Source: Martelella alba
Lineage (GTDB): Bacteria; Pseudomonadota; Alphaproteobacteria; Rhizobiales; Rhizobiaceae
Assembly: GCF_006516955.1 (NCBI RefSeq)
Contig: NZ_VHLG01000001.1
Location: 558,001 to 622,000, forward strand
Reading direction: 5' to 3'
Length of the DNA: 64,000 nt
How positions within the stretch are numbered: position 1 is the first letter of the stretch; each line of letters opens with the position of its first letter. Shown piece after piece: positions 44,282-52,837 of the stretch. The position numbers and the translations under genes are program-made. The notes under the pieces were generated by a model. The model was given only the letters and a program-made list of their open reading frames with translations, made no database searches and was not told the origin of the DNA.

Positions 44282-44769
44282 CTCGATTTCCCCTTTTCGA
44301 AATCAAATTGGCAGTTAAATCGATTTGTTTTATGACCCAGCGCAATTTTCTGGCACATGACCTAAATCAAGCATTTCGAAAACCGCGTCCATTTAACCGT
44401 GAAATTTTCCCGACGGAAAAACAAGACAAGGTGAGTCAACAAATCGAGGGATCCTTCCTCGGCCATTATTAGATGACGTTGGAAGGCATGCAATAGCTTG
44501 ACGAATGCAAATTTTCGACACCTGGAATTTAGCAGGTCCAGTGTGACAGGCCTTTGACGAAGAAAAGGCGAAGTCCGGGCAGGCTTTCTCCCAGCGCACT
44601 GCCGGCAAACATTGCCTCTGGCCGATTTGCCTCGACGCAGGCCAGCAAATCTGGCATTGCCTTGCGACAATTCACTGGAACTAGCCGCGCCGCACGATCT
44701 GCAGCGGCACGCCGCAAAAGACCGCGGAGCATATTCGCGTTCAGAACCTAAAGTTAACAGAGCAACCCA
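44282..44769. other. intergenic stretch between xfp and trmFO
   Basis: 488 bases, divergent promoters of xfp and trmFO. A FixK/FNR-like site is listed separately. On the minus strand a 67-codon frame (44529-44732) has plausible composition (ending GLRLFFVKGLSHWTC) but no ribosome site. It could be a small or decayed gene; it is not called. Confidence 0.4.
44357..44370. promoter_or_regulatory. possible FNR/FixK box upstream of xfp
   Basis: Read on the minus strand the site is TTGATTTAGGTCAT, one base from the consensus TTGAY-N4-RTCAA. It lies 76-89 bases upstream of the xfp start, suited to activation at low oxygen. A single site with a mismatch is weak evidence. Confidence 0.35.
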
Positions 44770-46179
44770 ATGGCTGAAGAAATGAAAAACGCGCCCATTC
44801 ATGTAATCGGCGGCGGGCTCGCCGGATCGGAAGCGGCTTGGCAGATCGCAAATGCCGGTATCCCCGTGATTCTTCATGAAATGCGCGGCATACGCGAGAC
44901 TGCAGCCCACAAGACGGACGGTCTTGCCGAACTTGTCTGTTCCAATTCATTCCGCTCGGATGACGCTACCAGCAATGCCGTCGGCGTGATCCACGCCGAA
45001 ATGCGCCTTGCTGGCTCCCTGATCATGGCCGCAGCCGATGCGCACCAGGTTCCCGCCGGCGGCGCGCTGGCGGTCGATCGCGACGGCTTTTCCGATGCGG
45101 TAACGGCCAGACTCATGGCCCATCCGCTCGTCACGATCGAGCGCGAGGAAATCACCGCCCTACCGCCGGAGGACTGGGATCAGGCCATTATCGCCACCGG
45201 CCCCCTCACCGCACCTGCCCTTGCCGAATCTATCCGCGAGAAGACCGGCAAGGAAGCCCTCGCCTTTTTCGATGCCATTGCGCCGATCATCTATCGTGAG
45301 ACGGTCGATATGGACAAGGCGTGGTATCAGTCGCGCTATGACAAGGTCGGTCCGGGCGGAACGGGCAAGGACTATATCAACTGCCCCATGGACGAAGCGC
45401 AGTATCATGCCTTCATCGATGCGCTGATTGCAGGCGACACGACCGGCTTCAAGGAATGGGAAGGCACGCCCTATTTCGACGGCTGCCTGCCGATTGAGGT
45501 TATGGCCGAACGCGGCCGGGAGACCCTGCGCTGGGGGCCGATGAAACCAATGGGGCTGACCAACGCCCATAACCCGACCGTCAAGCCCTATGCCGTGGTG
45601 CAGCTGCGCCAGGATAATGCGCTCGGCACGCTCTACAACATGGTCGGCTTCCAGACCAAGCTGCGCTATGGCGCCCAGAAAGACATCTTCAAGATGATTC
45701 CGGGGCTTGAAAATGCCGAATTCGCCCGTCTCGGCGGCCTGCACCGCAATACCTATCTCAATTCTCCGACGCTACTTGACCACACATTGCAGCTGAAGGG
45801 CCGGCCCGGCCTGCGCTTTGCCGGACAGATCACCGGCTGCGAAGGCTATGTGGAAAGCGCCAGTATCGGCCTTCTGGCAGGGCGATTCGCCGCCGCCCAA
45901 CGGCTCGGCAAAACGCCTGTCACGCCACCGCCGACCACCGCGCTCGGCGCCCTTCTCGGCCATGTTACCGGTGGCCATCTTTCCCATGAGGAAGAAACAG
46001 GCAAGCGCTCCTTCCAGCCGATGAATGTGAATTTCGGCCTGTTTCCCGAGCTGGAGCCCGGCGCCCTGATCGACCCGGAGACGGGCAAAAAACCGCGCGG
46101 CAAGGAAAAGGGCGTCGTGAAAAAACGTCTTCTGGCCCAACGCGCCCTTAACGACTGCGCCGCCTGGCTGAAGAGCTGA
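44770..46179 (+). CDS. trmFO: methylenetetrahydrofolate-tRNA-(uracil-5-)-methyltransferase TrmFO
   Basis: 469 residues. The N-terminal FAD site is [20 protein letters not shown]. Also conserved are the catalytic-Cys region [22 protein letters not shown], the [20 protein letters not shown] segment and [16 protein letters not shown]. TrmFO methylates U54 in the T-loop of tRNA using methylene-THF and FADH2. Start either 44770 or 44782; neither has a strong ribosome site. It opens the housekeeping block and is convergent with the next gene across repeat copy 2. Confidence 0.96.
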   Translation: MAEEMKNAPIHVIGGGLAGSEAAWQIANAGIPVILHEMRGIRETAAHKTDGLAELVCSNSFRSDDATSNAVGVIHAEMRLAGSLIMAAADAHQVPAGGALAVDRDGFSDAVTARLMAHPLVTIEREEITALPPEDWDQAIIATGPLTAPALAESIREKTGKEALAFFDAIAPIIYRETVDMDKAWYQSRYDKVGPGGTGKDYINCPMDEAQYHAFIDALIAGDTTGFKEWEGTPYFDGCLPIEVMAERGRETLRWGPMKPMGLTNAHNPTVKPYAVVQLRQDNALGTLYNMVGFQTKLRYGAQKDIFKMIPGLENAEFARLGGLHRNTYLNSPTLLDHTLQLKGRPGLRFAGQITGCEGYVESASIGLLAGRFAAAQRLGKTPVTPPPTTALGALLGHVTGGHLSHEEETGKRSFQPMNVNFGLFPELEPGALIDPETGKKPRGKEKGVVKKRLLAQRALNDCAAWLKS

Positions 46180-46210
46180 GCAGCCAACACCGCCAGTAGC
46201 AACGACAAGA

Positions 46211-46454
46211 GCCGGGCAATGCCCGGCTTCAGATTACTTACAAACCCTAACCCCTTCTCTGAAGTCATGCCTGTGCTTGTCACAGGCATCCAGCCGACGC
46301 GCGTCCGCGCGGCGAAAGACTCCGCCTATTCAAATCCTTAAGAGTATGGATCCCCGTGACAAGCACGGGGATGACGACGGAGGCGATGGCCATTCCACCC
46401 CAAACAGACAAGCTGAATGACTTTGTCAGCAATCCGTGCCGGGCAATGCCCGGC
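46211..46454. repeat. nested palindromic repeat, copy 2, bracketed by duplicated hairpins
   Basis: The core at 46263-46380 matches copy 1 closely, including CCTGTGCTTGTCACAGG and CCCCGTGACAAGCACGGGG and the middle segment CCAGCCGACGCGCGTCCGCG. Outer inverted ends are GATTACTTACAAA / TTTGTCAGCAATC (two mismatches). The flanking hairpin GCCGGGCAATGCCCGGC appears identically at 46211-46227 and 46438-46454, a sequence unrelated to the hairpins of the other copies. It lies between convergent trmFO and a membrane-protein gene. Confidence 0.85.
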
Positions 46455-46478
46455 TTGTTCGTCTTGCGCCTCAGCGAA

Positions 46479-46904
46479 TCAGCGGCCGTTCAGCAGCCAG
46501 GTTGAAACCTCGGCCGCCTGTTTCTCTGTTTCAAAGAAATAGTTACCGCTGAAGAAATCCTTCTCAGGCAGATCGACCTGAAGACCGTTCGGCTCAGGCA
46601 AGGCACGAAGGCGGTAATCACGCTGCTCAAGCTTCGCCGCCTGACCATGACCGCGCTTGGAACGATACATGCCGATATGGCCGTCATGAAGCTTCAGGAA
46701 AAACGCATCCATATCGCTGTTGCAGATCACGTCATCGACCTTGTCATCTGGGAAAGCCCGGCCAAATTCACGCTTGGCCCAGCCATTGGCGTCGTCGGCA
46801 GAAAGACTGTCTTCGCTGACCTTCTTCTCGCTCTTGCGCGACATGAAGAAAAACACGGCGATGCCGATCACCACGATCGCCAGGACCCAATAGGTAAAAC
46901 TCAT
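46479..46904 (-). CDS. hypothetical membrane-anchored protein
   Basis: 141 residues. One N-terminal membrane helix (SFTYWVLAIVVIGIAVFFFM) is followed by a basic stop-transfer (SRKSEKK) and a soluble, mixed domain with DADAFFLKL-like hydrophobic core and FFSGNYFFETEKQAAEVSTW near the end. No family recognised. GAGGGG lies before the ATG. It is followed downstream by repeat copy 2 and lies upstream-adjacent to the squalene/phytoene-synthase-like gene in the same direction. Confidence 0.75.
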   Translation of the reverse strand: MSFTYWVLAIVVIGIAVFFFMSRKSEKKVSEDSLSADDANGWAKREFGRAFPDDKVDDVICNSDMDAFFLKLHDGHIGMYRSKRGHGQAAKLEQRDYRLRALPEPNGLQVDLPEKDFFSGNYFFETEKQAAEVSTWLLNGR

Positions 46905-47010
46905 CTCGTACCCCTCGCTGCAAGAGCCGGTCCTGCTTTATCGGCGCCTGGCATCTTCTTGGTCACTATATCTGAAAAAAAGGCAAACGCCGTTCACATC
47001 ACAATGATGC

Positions 47011-47862
47011 CTAAACCTTACGAAACAGCAAAGATCGCAACATCGCCAGCTGACGCGATAGTTGACCGGATTGTACCGGCGCCATCATCAGCTCTGCGCC
47101 AATGCGATCCGCCTTCACGAGCACTGCGCTGACAGCGGCGAGCGGGAGATAGGCGCTGACGATTGTCTTGGGCAGTGGCCCGAGCGTACGCAATGCCGCC
47201 AGGTGCTCGCGCCCGAAAGCGGCGAAAGCGCGAATCGCCTGGCCGCAACGGTCCTTGTCCCTAGCATCCAGAAACCGTGTCCGATCAAGCCCGTTGGCTG
47301 AAAGAATTTCTGCGGGAATATAGACCTGCCCCCGCACACAATGCTGCGGCAGAAGCAGAAGCGCCCCGGCGACGGTCTGGGCGACGCCTGCATGGCCAGC
47401 CAGATCAGCCGAAACCAGCGCCTTTTCCGGATCGAGCACGAAGCTCGCCAACTGGATCAGCGCAGAGGCCGTTTCTCCGGCATAACCCTCGAAATCATTC
47501 ACAGACCCCATCGGGTCATCATAGAGATCGAAAATGCGCGCCTCGCTCATGTCGATCAATGTCTGGCGCGGCAGCCGGTGCACATCAACGGTTTTCATCA
47601 GCGCAGAGGCCACCGGATTGGCAGCGACATCTCCGTGCTCTGCCCCCTCCAGAAGATCGCGCCAATATTGCAGACGCATCTCGCCTGGAAGCGGCTCACT
47701 GACCCGTTCACGCACGCGCGCAAGTTCAGCATTATAGGTATAGAGCGCTGCAAGCGCCTCGCGCCGGTCTTCCGGCGAAAGCAAGGTGGCGAGGTAGCGG
47801 TCCTTGTCGCTTTCCTTCAGCTGCGCCAGAAGCATCGCAAGAGTTTCGGAAGTACCGGTCAC
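47011..47862 (-). CDS. squalene/phytoene synthase family protein (NDUFAF6-like)
   Basis: 283 residues with the trans-isoprenyl-synthase fold. The first aspartate-rich site is reduced to a YDDPM-type segment and the second is not obvious, so prenyl synthase activity is doubtful. Alphaproteobacterial members of this kind are related to mitochondrial NDUFAF6, a complex I assembly factor. The start is GTG 47862 with GGAG eight bases upstream. It lies 200 bases from the DUF498/NDUFAF3-like gene, supporting the assembly-factor reading. No carotenoid genes are near. Confidence 0.82.
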   Translation of the reverse strand: MTGTSETLAMLLAQLKESDKDRYLATLLSPEDRREALAALYTYNAELARVRERVSEPLPGEMRLQYWRDLLEGAEHGDVAANPVASALMKTVDVHRLPRQTLIDMSEARIFDLYDDPMGSVNDFEGYAGETASALIQLASFVLDPEKALVSADLAGHAGVAQTVAGALLLLPQHCVRGQVYIPAEILSANGLDRTRFLDARDKDRCGQAIRAFAAFGREHLAALRTLGPLPKTIVSAYLPLAAVSAVLVKADRIGAELMMAPVQSGQLSRQLAMLRSLLFRKV

Positions 47863-47991
47863 CGGTCGGGCTCCATTGGGCTGATATTCGCGCAGGCTAA
47901 AGCGCTCGGCCTGTTACTCAGACCTATAGCATCAGATGATTGGCCGGCATCACCCGACGCTCCAGAGTCATTCCTTTGACGCGTCAGGCTA

Positions 47992-48024
47992 TCGAAAACC
48001 GGCAACCACTTTTCACCCGATGCT
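47992..48024. repeat. degenerate Rhizobiales-type intergenic motif
   Basis: The sequence around GAAAACCGGCAACCACTTTT resembles a motif recurrent in Rhizobiales intergenic regions (consensus about AAACCGGTTCCCACTTTT). Only one copy is seen in this window, so the call rests on recollection of the motif. Confidence 0.25.
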
Positions 48025-48065
48025 TCAGACGACTTGCGCCGGAATCGAAACCGGATCGGCACCAC

Positions 48066-48452
48066 TCACACAGCAATCAGTGCAGCAGCAACGGCCCGCT
48101 GCTCTTCCAGCAGAATGTTGAAGGTTCGCACAGCCGCGCCCGTATTCATCGGATCAGCAACAATACGACACTGCTTCAGCGCTTCACGCAAGGGTTTGGG
48201 CAACAAAACGAGACCTTCGCCTGTACCGACCAGCAGCACCTCGATCGCCTCCGCCTCCGCCATCACCTTTTCGAGGGTTGCAGCGGAAATCTCAGCAGCG
48301 CCCGTTACATCCCAGCCATAAATGCCGGAAGGCAGGCACAGGAGCGAACCGCGATGCGACATGTCGGCAAAACGAAAACCGCCATTGCCATAGGCATCAA
48401 TCGGAGCGCGCCCGGGAAAATGTGCCTCCCGGATCTCTATGCCCTGCGCCAT
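48066..48452 (-). CDS. DUF498/Mth938-like protein (NDUFAF3-like)
   Basis: 128 residues, the normal size of this small alpha/beta family (Mth938 domain). Seen are IDAYGNGGFRFADMSHRGSLL and LVGTGEGLVLLPKPLREAL. The human homologue NDUFAF3 is a complex I assembly factor, and in alphaproteobacteria the gene is commonly beside secDF, as here: it starts six bases after the secDF stop. The molecular activity is unknown. GAGGCGA lies before the ATG. Confidence 0.88.
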   Translation of the reverse strand: MAQGIEIREAHFPGRAPIDAYGNGGFRFADMSHRGSLLCLPSGIYGWDVTGAAEISAATLEKVMAEAEAIEVLLVGTGEGLVLLPKPLREALKQCRIVADPMNTGAAVRTFNILLEEQRAVAAALIAV

Positions 48453-48457
48453 TCGCC

Positions 48458-51019
48458 TCAGGCCTTGCCCTGTCCGGGCAGCTGGCCGGCTGCTTCGTCC
48501 TTTTCCTTGTCCTTCTTGTGGAACACGTCAGGACGCAGGCGGAAGGCGATCAGAACCGGTGCAGCAATATAGATCGACGAATAGGTACCGATCACAACAC
48601 CGAACAGCATGGCGAAGGTGAAGGAACGAATGACCTCACCGCCGAAGATATACAGAGCGGCCAGTGCCAGAAGCGTGGTGAAGGAGGTCAGGATCGTGCG
48701 CGACAGGGTCGTGTTGATCGACAGATCCAGAAGCTCCGGCAATGGCATCTTCTGATATTTTCGCAAGTTCTCACGAACGCGGTCATAGACGACAACCGTA
48801 TCGTTGAGCGAGTAGCCGACAATTGTCAACACCGCGGCAATCGAGGTCAGGTTGAACTCCACCCCGGTCAGAACGAAGATACCGATCGTCAGGAACACGT
48901 CATGCGCAGTGGCGATGATGGCGCCAACGGCAAACTGCCATTCGAAACGGAACCAGATATAGATCAGGATCGCCACCAGCGATGCCACAACGCCGATCAG
49001 TGCCGAGCGCGACAATTCACCGGAAACGACCGGGCCCACCACCTCGACACGGCGGAAATCATAGTCATTGTCAAGCGCGCCCCGGATTGACGAGATCGCT
49101 GCCTGTTCGGCCGCAGCACCGCCCTCCTGTGCCTGAACGCGGATCAGGACATCCTTATCCGTCCCAAAGCCCTGCGCCTCGATCTGTCCCAGGTTGAGCC
49201 CGTTCAGCTTGGTGCGAATGTCCGAAATATTGGCCGGGCCGTCCTTCGACTGCACCTCGATGATCGAACCGCCGGTAAAATCGATGCCGAGATTCATGCC
49301 AACAGTGCCAAAACCGACAAGCGAGGCCACGACCAGTACGATGGATGAGACAAGGGTGAAATAGCGGATCTTCATGAACGAGAACTTGATCCCGTCAAAA
49401 ATACCGGTGCGGATCCCCTTCGGCAGTTCCTTCGGCCGCTTGACGCGAACCCAGGTCGCCACCATCCAGCGCGTCAGGTAAAAGGCGCTGAACACGGTGG
49501 TGATGATACCGATGGCCAGCGTCACGGCGAAACCGCGAACCGGGCCCGAGCCGAGATAGAAGAGGATGGCTGCAGCAATCAGGGTCGTGACATTGGCATC
49601 GATAATGGTGCCGAAAGCGCGGCTGAAGCCGGTATCGATGGCCTGAATCAGACTACGCCCCTGCCGCCGCTCTTCCCGGATGCGCTCATAGATCAGCACG
49701 TTGGAATCGACCGCCATACCAATGGTCAACACGATACCGGCAATACCGGGAAGCGTCAGCGTGGAGCCGATCAGGCTCAGCACCGCAATCAGAAGCACGA
49801 TGTTGAACACCAGCGCAATATTGGCGATGAGACCAAAGAAGCCATAAAAGGCAATCATGAACAGCACGACAAGAACCGCGCCGATAACCGAGGCCATCAC
49901 GCCTTCGCGGATCGAGTCCGCACCAAGGCTTGGACCGACCGTGCGTTCTTCCACCACCGTCAATGTTGCGGGCAGCGCACCGGCTCTGAGGAGCACGGCA
50001 AGATCATTGGCCCCCTGAACGGTGAAATTGCCGGAAATCTGTCCCGAACCACCGAGAATAGGTTCGCGGATCACCGGAGCGGACACGACCTGATCGTCAA
50101 GCACGATAGCAAAGGGCTTGCCGACATTTTGCTGTGTCGCCTGGCCGAAACGCTGGGCCCCGCGGGAATTGAAGCGGAAATTGACGATCGGTTCATTGGT
50201 CTGCTGGTTGAAGCTCGCCTTGGCGTCGACCAGATCCTCACCGGAAATCAGTGCGCGCTTTTCAATCAGGTAGGGAACCGGCGGCTGATCCTGACTGTAG
50301 ACGATCTCGTTGCCTGCCGGCGGCCGTGTCTGCAGAGCCTGTTGAACCGAATTGTCGGTATCGACCATATGGAAGGTCAGCTTGGCGGTCTTGTTCAGGA
50401 TCGATTTCAGGCGCTGCGGATCATCAAGCCCCGGAACCTGCACGATGATGCGGTCGTTGCCCTGCCGCTGGATCAGCGGCTCGGTGGTACCGAGTTCGTC
50501 GACGCGGCGGCGGACAACTTCCATAGACTGGTCAACGGCCTGACGGACGCGATAATTGATGCCGGCATCCGTCAGCGTTAGCTTGAACAGGCCGGCACCG
50601 TCATTGGTCATTTCGACCTCTTGCAGCGCGCCGCCAACGGTGCCCGTGCTGGACAGTTCGGTCAGCGGCGAAAGCGCCTCGCTGGCGGCCTCATACTGCT
50701 TTTCATCGGTAATGCGGACCTGTGCAGTGCTGCCCGATCCGGTCAGCCCGGTATAGAGCACCTTGGCATCACGCAGATTGGCGCGCATGTCGTCAACCAG
50801 CGTGTTGAGGCGGTCCTTGACGATATCGTTGCGGTCCACCTGCAACATGATATGCGAACCGCCCTGAAGGTCGAGACCAAGGGTTACCTTGCTGTCGGGC
50901 ACCCAGCCCGGAAGCTTCGCCAGTTCCTGATCAGAAACAAGATTGGGTGCTGCGACAACAATGCCAATCAGCACGACCAGCCAGATGAGAAGGGTTTTCC
51001 AGCGAGAGAAATACAGCAT
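48458..51019 (-). CDS. secDF: protein translocase SecDF (fused SecD and SecF)
   Basis: 853 residues joining SecD (1 to about 520) and SecF (about 540-850) with twelve membrane segments. Conserved motifs: GLDLQGGSHIMLQVD (D1), GMAVDSNVLIYERIREE (D4) with its proton-relay acid, and YSLNDTVVVYDRVREN in the SecF half. The protein uses the proton gradient to pull exported chains from the Sec channel. Fused SecDF occurs in many alphaproteobacteria. It lies 75 bases after yajC, which encodes its partner, in one transcript. Confidence 0.97.
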   Translation of the reverse strand: MLYFSRWKTLLIWLVVLIGIVVAAPNLVSDQELAKLPGWVPDSKVTLGLDLQGGSHIMLQVDRNDIVKDRLNTLVDDMRANLRDAKVLYTGLTGSGSTAQVRITDEKQYEAASEALSPLTELSSTGTVGGALQEVEMTNDGAGLFKLTLTDAGINYRVRQAVDQSMEVVRRRVDELGTTEPLIQRQGNDRIIVQVPGLDDPQRLKSILNKTAKLTFHMVDTDNSVQQALQTRPPAGNEIVYSQDQPPVPYLIEKRALISGEDLVDAKASFNQQTNEPIVNFRFNSRGAQRFGQATQQNVGKPFAIVLDDQVVSAPVIREPILGGSGQISGNFTVQGANDLAVLLRAGALPATLTVVEERTVGPSLGADSIREGVMASVIGAVLVVLFMIAFYGFFGLIANIALVFNIVLLIAVLSLIGSTLTLPGIAGIVLTIGMAVDSNVLIYERIREERRQGRSLIQAIDTGFSRAFGTIIDANVTTLIAAAILFYLGSGPVRGFAVTLAIGIITTVFSAFYLTRWMVATWVRVKRPKELPKGIRTGIFDGIKFSFMKIRYFTLVSSIVLVVASLVGFGTVGMNLGIDFTGGSIIEVQSKDGPANISDIRTKLNGLNLGQIEAQGFGTDKDVLIRVQAQEGGAAAEQAAISSIRGALDNDYDFRRVEVVGPVVSGELSRSALIGVVASLVAILIYIWFRFEWQFAVGAIIATAHDVFLTIGIFVLTGVEFNLTSIAAVLTIVGYSLNDTVVVYDRVRENLRKYQKMPLPELLDLSINTTLSRTILTSFTTLLALAALYIFGGEVIRSFTFAMLFGVVIGTYSSIYIAAPVLIAFRLRPDVFHKKDKEKDEAAGQLPGQGKA

Positions 51020-51094
51020 GAAGGTCTCGGCTTTTCAGTTGCGGCTTCTTGGGGCGAAGCCGCTTCCGGCCACGCCCCTCTGCCTGTCAGTCCC

Positions 51095-51448
51095 TTAGGA
51101 CTTGGCGGCTTCGGTCTTGACCGGTTCGCCCTTGACGCGAACTTCGGCGATATAGGTGCGAAGGATACGCACGCGGACACCTTCGGCGATTTCGATTTCA
51201 AGCTCGGTATCGTCAACCACCTTGGTTACCTTGCCGACCAGACCACCGCCAGCAACAATGGTGTCGCCACGACGAATTGCCTTCAGCGTCTCGTCACGCT
51301 TCTTGGCCTGACGACGCTGCGGACGGATCAGAAGGAAATACCAGATCGCCATCAGCGGCACGAAAAGGAAGACCATTTCCGTAAGACCGCCTAGGCCACC
51401 TGCTGCACTGCCGCCCGCCGACTGGGCAAAAGCCTGGGTAAAGAACAT
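51095..51448 (-). CDS. yajC: preprotein translocase subunit YajC
   Basis: 117 residues. One membrane helix (MVFLFVPLMAIWYFLLI) is followed by the YajC signature RPQRRQAKKRDE and a small SH3-like barrel (GDTIVAGGGLVGKVTKV). It binds SecDF in the inner membrane. ATG 51448 has AAGGG upstream; the frame is open further back but adds unrelated residues. Directly upstream of secDF in the transcript. Confidence 0.96.
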   Translation of the reverse strand: MFFTQAFAQSAGGSAAGGLGGLTEMVFLFVPLMAIWYFLLIRPQRRQAKKRDETLKAIRRGDTIVAGGGLVGKVTKVVDDTELEIEIAEGVRVRILRTYIAEVRVKGEPVKTEAAKS

Positions 51449-51670
51449 GTCCCTTGAAACTCCTCGGTCAGATTTGAGAGGCTTTTGCCCCGAAATTAGT
51501 CGCCGATATATAATCGGAGGGTCCTTCAATGCAACAAAAGCATTCCGGCCGTCCATGCTTTTTCGCAGAGATTGGGCAATTCCGGGCGAAACCGCCCTTG
51601 CCAAGCGCTCCGAATTGGAAATTCTGAGCGCCAATTCATCCCGTCAAGCTAGGGCGGGAGCACTTGGGAG

Positions 51671-52543
51671 ATGAAATTGGGCAAAAAAACGGCGAAAGAT
51701 CTTATTGGTGAACTGGGGCGGATCGCAGACGCACTGGAACGGCTGGCTGGCCCTGCCCCCCGCGACAACGAGATCGATGCGGCGGACTGTTTCGTTTGGA
51801 ACGCAGAAGAACTCTATCTCGAACCCGTCCCCGCCCCCAACCGGATTTCCCTGACGCTGATCCATGGCGTTGATCATGTGCGTGATATCCTCCACGACAA
51901 CACGCTCCGCTTTGCCGAAGGGTTTCCCGCCAACAATGCGCTTTTGTGGGGTGCGCGCGGCATGGGCAAGTCATCGCTGGTCAAGGCTATTCATGCCGAC
52001 ATCAACAATGTCAACGGCTTGCACCTGAAACTGATCGAAGTCTATCGCGATGATATCGGTTCTCTCGGAGCACTTCTGCAAATCCTGAAGAAATCAGAAC
52101 ACCGTTTCCTTCTCTTCTGCGACGATCTTTCCTTCGATCATGATGATGCGGCCTACAAGTCGCTGAAGGCGGCGCTTGACGGCGGTGTCGAGGGGCGCCC
52201 GGAAAACGTGCTTTTCTACGCCACCTCCAACCGGCGCCATCTGATGCCGCGCGATATGATCGATAATGAGCGCTCCACCGCCATCAATCCATCGGAGGCG
52301 GTTGAGGAGAAAGTTTCGCTCTCTGACCGATTCGGCCTCTGGCTTGGCTTCCACAAATGCAGTCAGGACGACTATCTGGCCATGATCGATGCCTATGCCG
52401 CACATTTTACGCTTGAAGGCAGCGCAGAAGAGCTCCACGCGGAAGCGCTGAAATGGGCGACCACGCGAGGCGGCCGTTCCGGCCGTGTTGCCTGGCAGTT
52501 TATCCAGGACCTGGCCGGCCGGCAGCATAAACATCTGCGCTGA
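51671..52543 (+). CDS. DUF815 family ATP-binding protein (AAA+)
   Basis: 290 residues. The Walker A loop is GARGMGKSSLVK (about residue 100) and Walker B is RFLLFCDDLSF. The sensor-1 region is ENVLFYATSNRRHLMP, and the C-terminal AAA lid follows. DUF815 proteins are AAA+ ATPases without an agreed role. The gene is divergent from yajC, as in other rhizobia, and convergent with the nlpD-like gene across repeat copy 3. The ribosome site (GGGAG directly before ATG) is tight. Confidence 0.9.
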   Translation: MKLGKKTAKDLIGELGRIADALERLAGPAPRDNEIDAADCFVWNAEELYLEPVPAPNRISLTLIHGVDHVRDILHDNTLRFAEGFPANNALLWGARGMGKSSLVKAIHADINNVNGLHLKLIEVYRDDIGSLGALLQILKKSEHRFLLFCDDLSFDHDDAAYKSLKAALDGGVEGRPENVLFYATSNRRHLMPRDMIDNERSTAINPSEAVEEKVSLSDRFGLWLGFHKCSQDDYLAMIDAYAAHFTLEGSAEELHAEALKWATTRGGRSGRVAWQFIQDLAGRQHKHLR

Positions 52544-52554
52544 TCGCCGTACAG

Positions 52555-52810
52555 ACGACAAACGGCGGGCCGAGGCCCGCCGCAGACTGCTGGCAAACTT
52601 TGCCCCTTTTTCTGACGTCATGCCTGTGCGTGGTCCACAGGCATCCAGCCGACGCGCGTCTACGCGGCGAAAGAAACCATCCATTCAATATCTTATGAAT
52701 TCGGATCCCCGTGACAAGCACGGGGATGACGACGGTGGGGCGGCTACTCCAACCCAAACAGGCAATCTGAACGGCGCGCCAACGACAAACGGCGGGCCGT
52801 GGCCCGCCGC
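52555..52810. repeat. nested palindromic repeat, copy 3, bracketed by duplicated hairpins
   Basis: The core at 52613-52735 matches copies 1 and 2, though the first arm is altered (CCTGTGCGTGGTCCACAGG). The second arm CCCCGTGACAAGCACGGGG is intact. A 29-base flanking block (starting ACGACAAACGGCGGGCCG) occurs at 52555-52583 and again at 52782-52810 with a single difference in the hairpin loop. The right inner end is less conserved than in the other copies. It lies between convergent DUF815 and nlpD-like genes. Confidence 0.85.
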
Positions 52811-52837
52811 TTTTGCGTGTTTCTGGAAGACTGGCAA

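Noticed and set aside
41795-44335. Open frame of 846 codons antisense to the phosphoketolase gene
   Set aside because: It mirrors a full-length gene with both family signatures. Long antisense frames are expected in GC-rich DNA, and it has no recognisable domain.
44529-44732. 67-codon minus-strand frame between xfp and trmFO
   Set aside because: Composition is plausible but there is no ribosome site or recognised family, so it is only mentioned under the intergenic stretch.
47011-47862. Carotenoid or hopanoid biosynthesis gene
   Set aside because: Aspartate-rich motifs are reduced and no other isoprenoid genes are near; the context favours an assembly factor.
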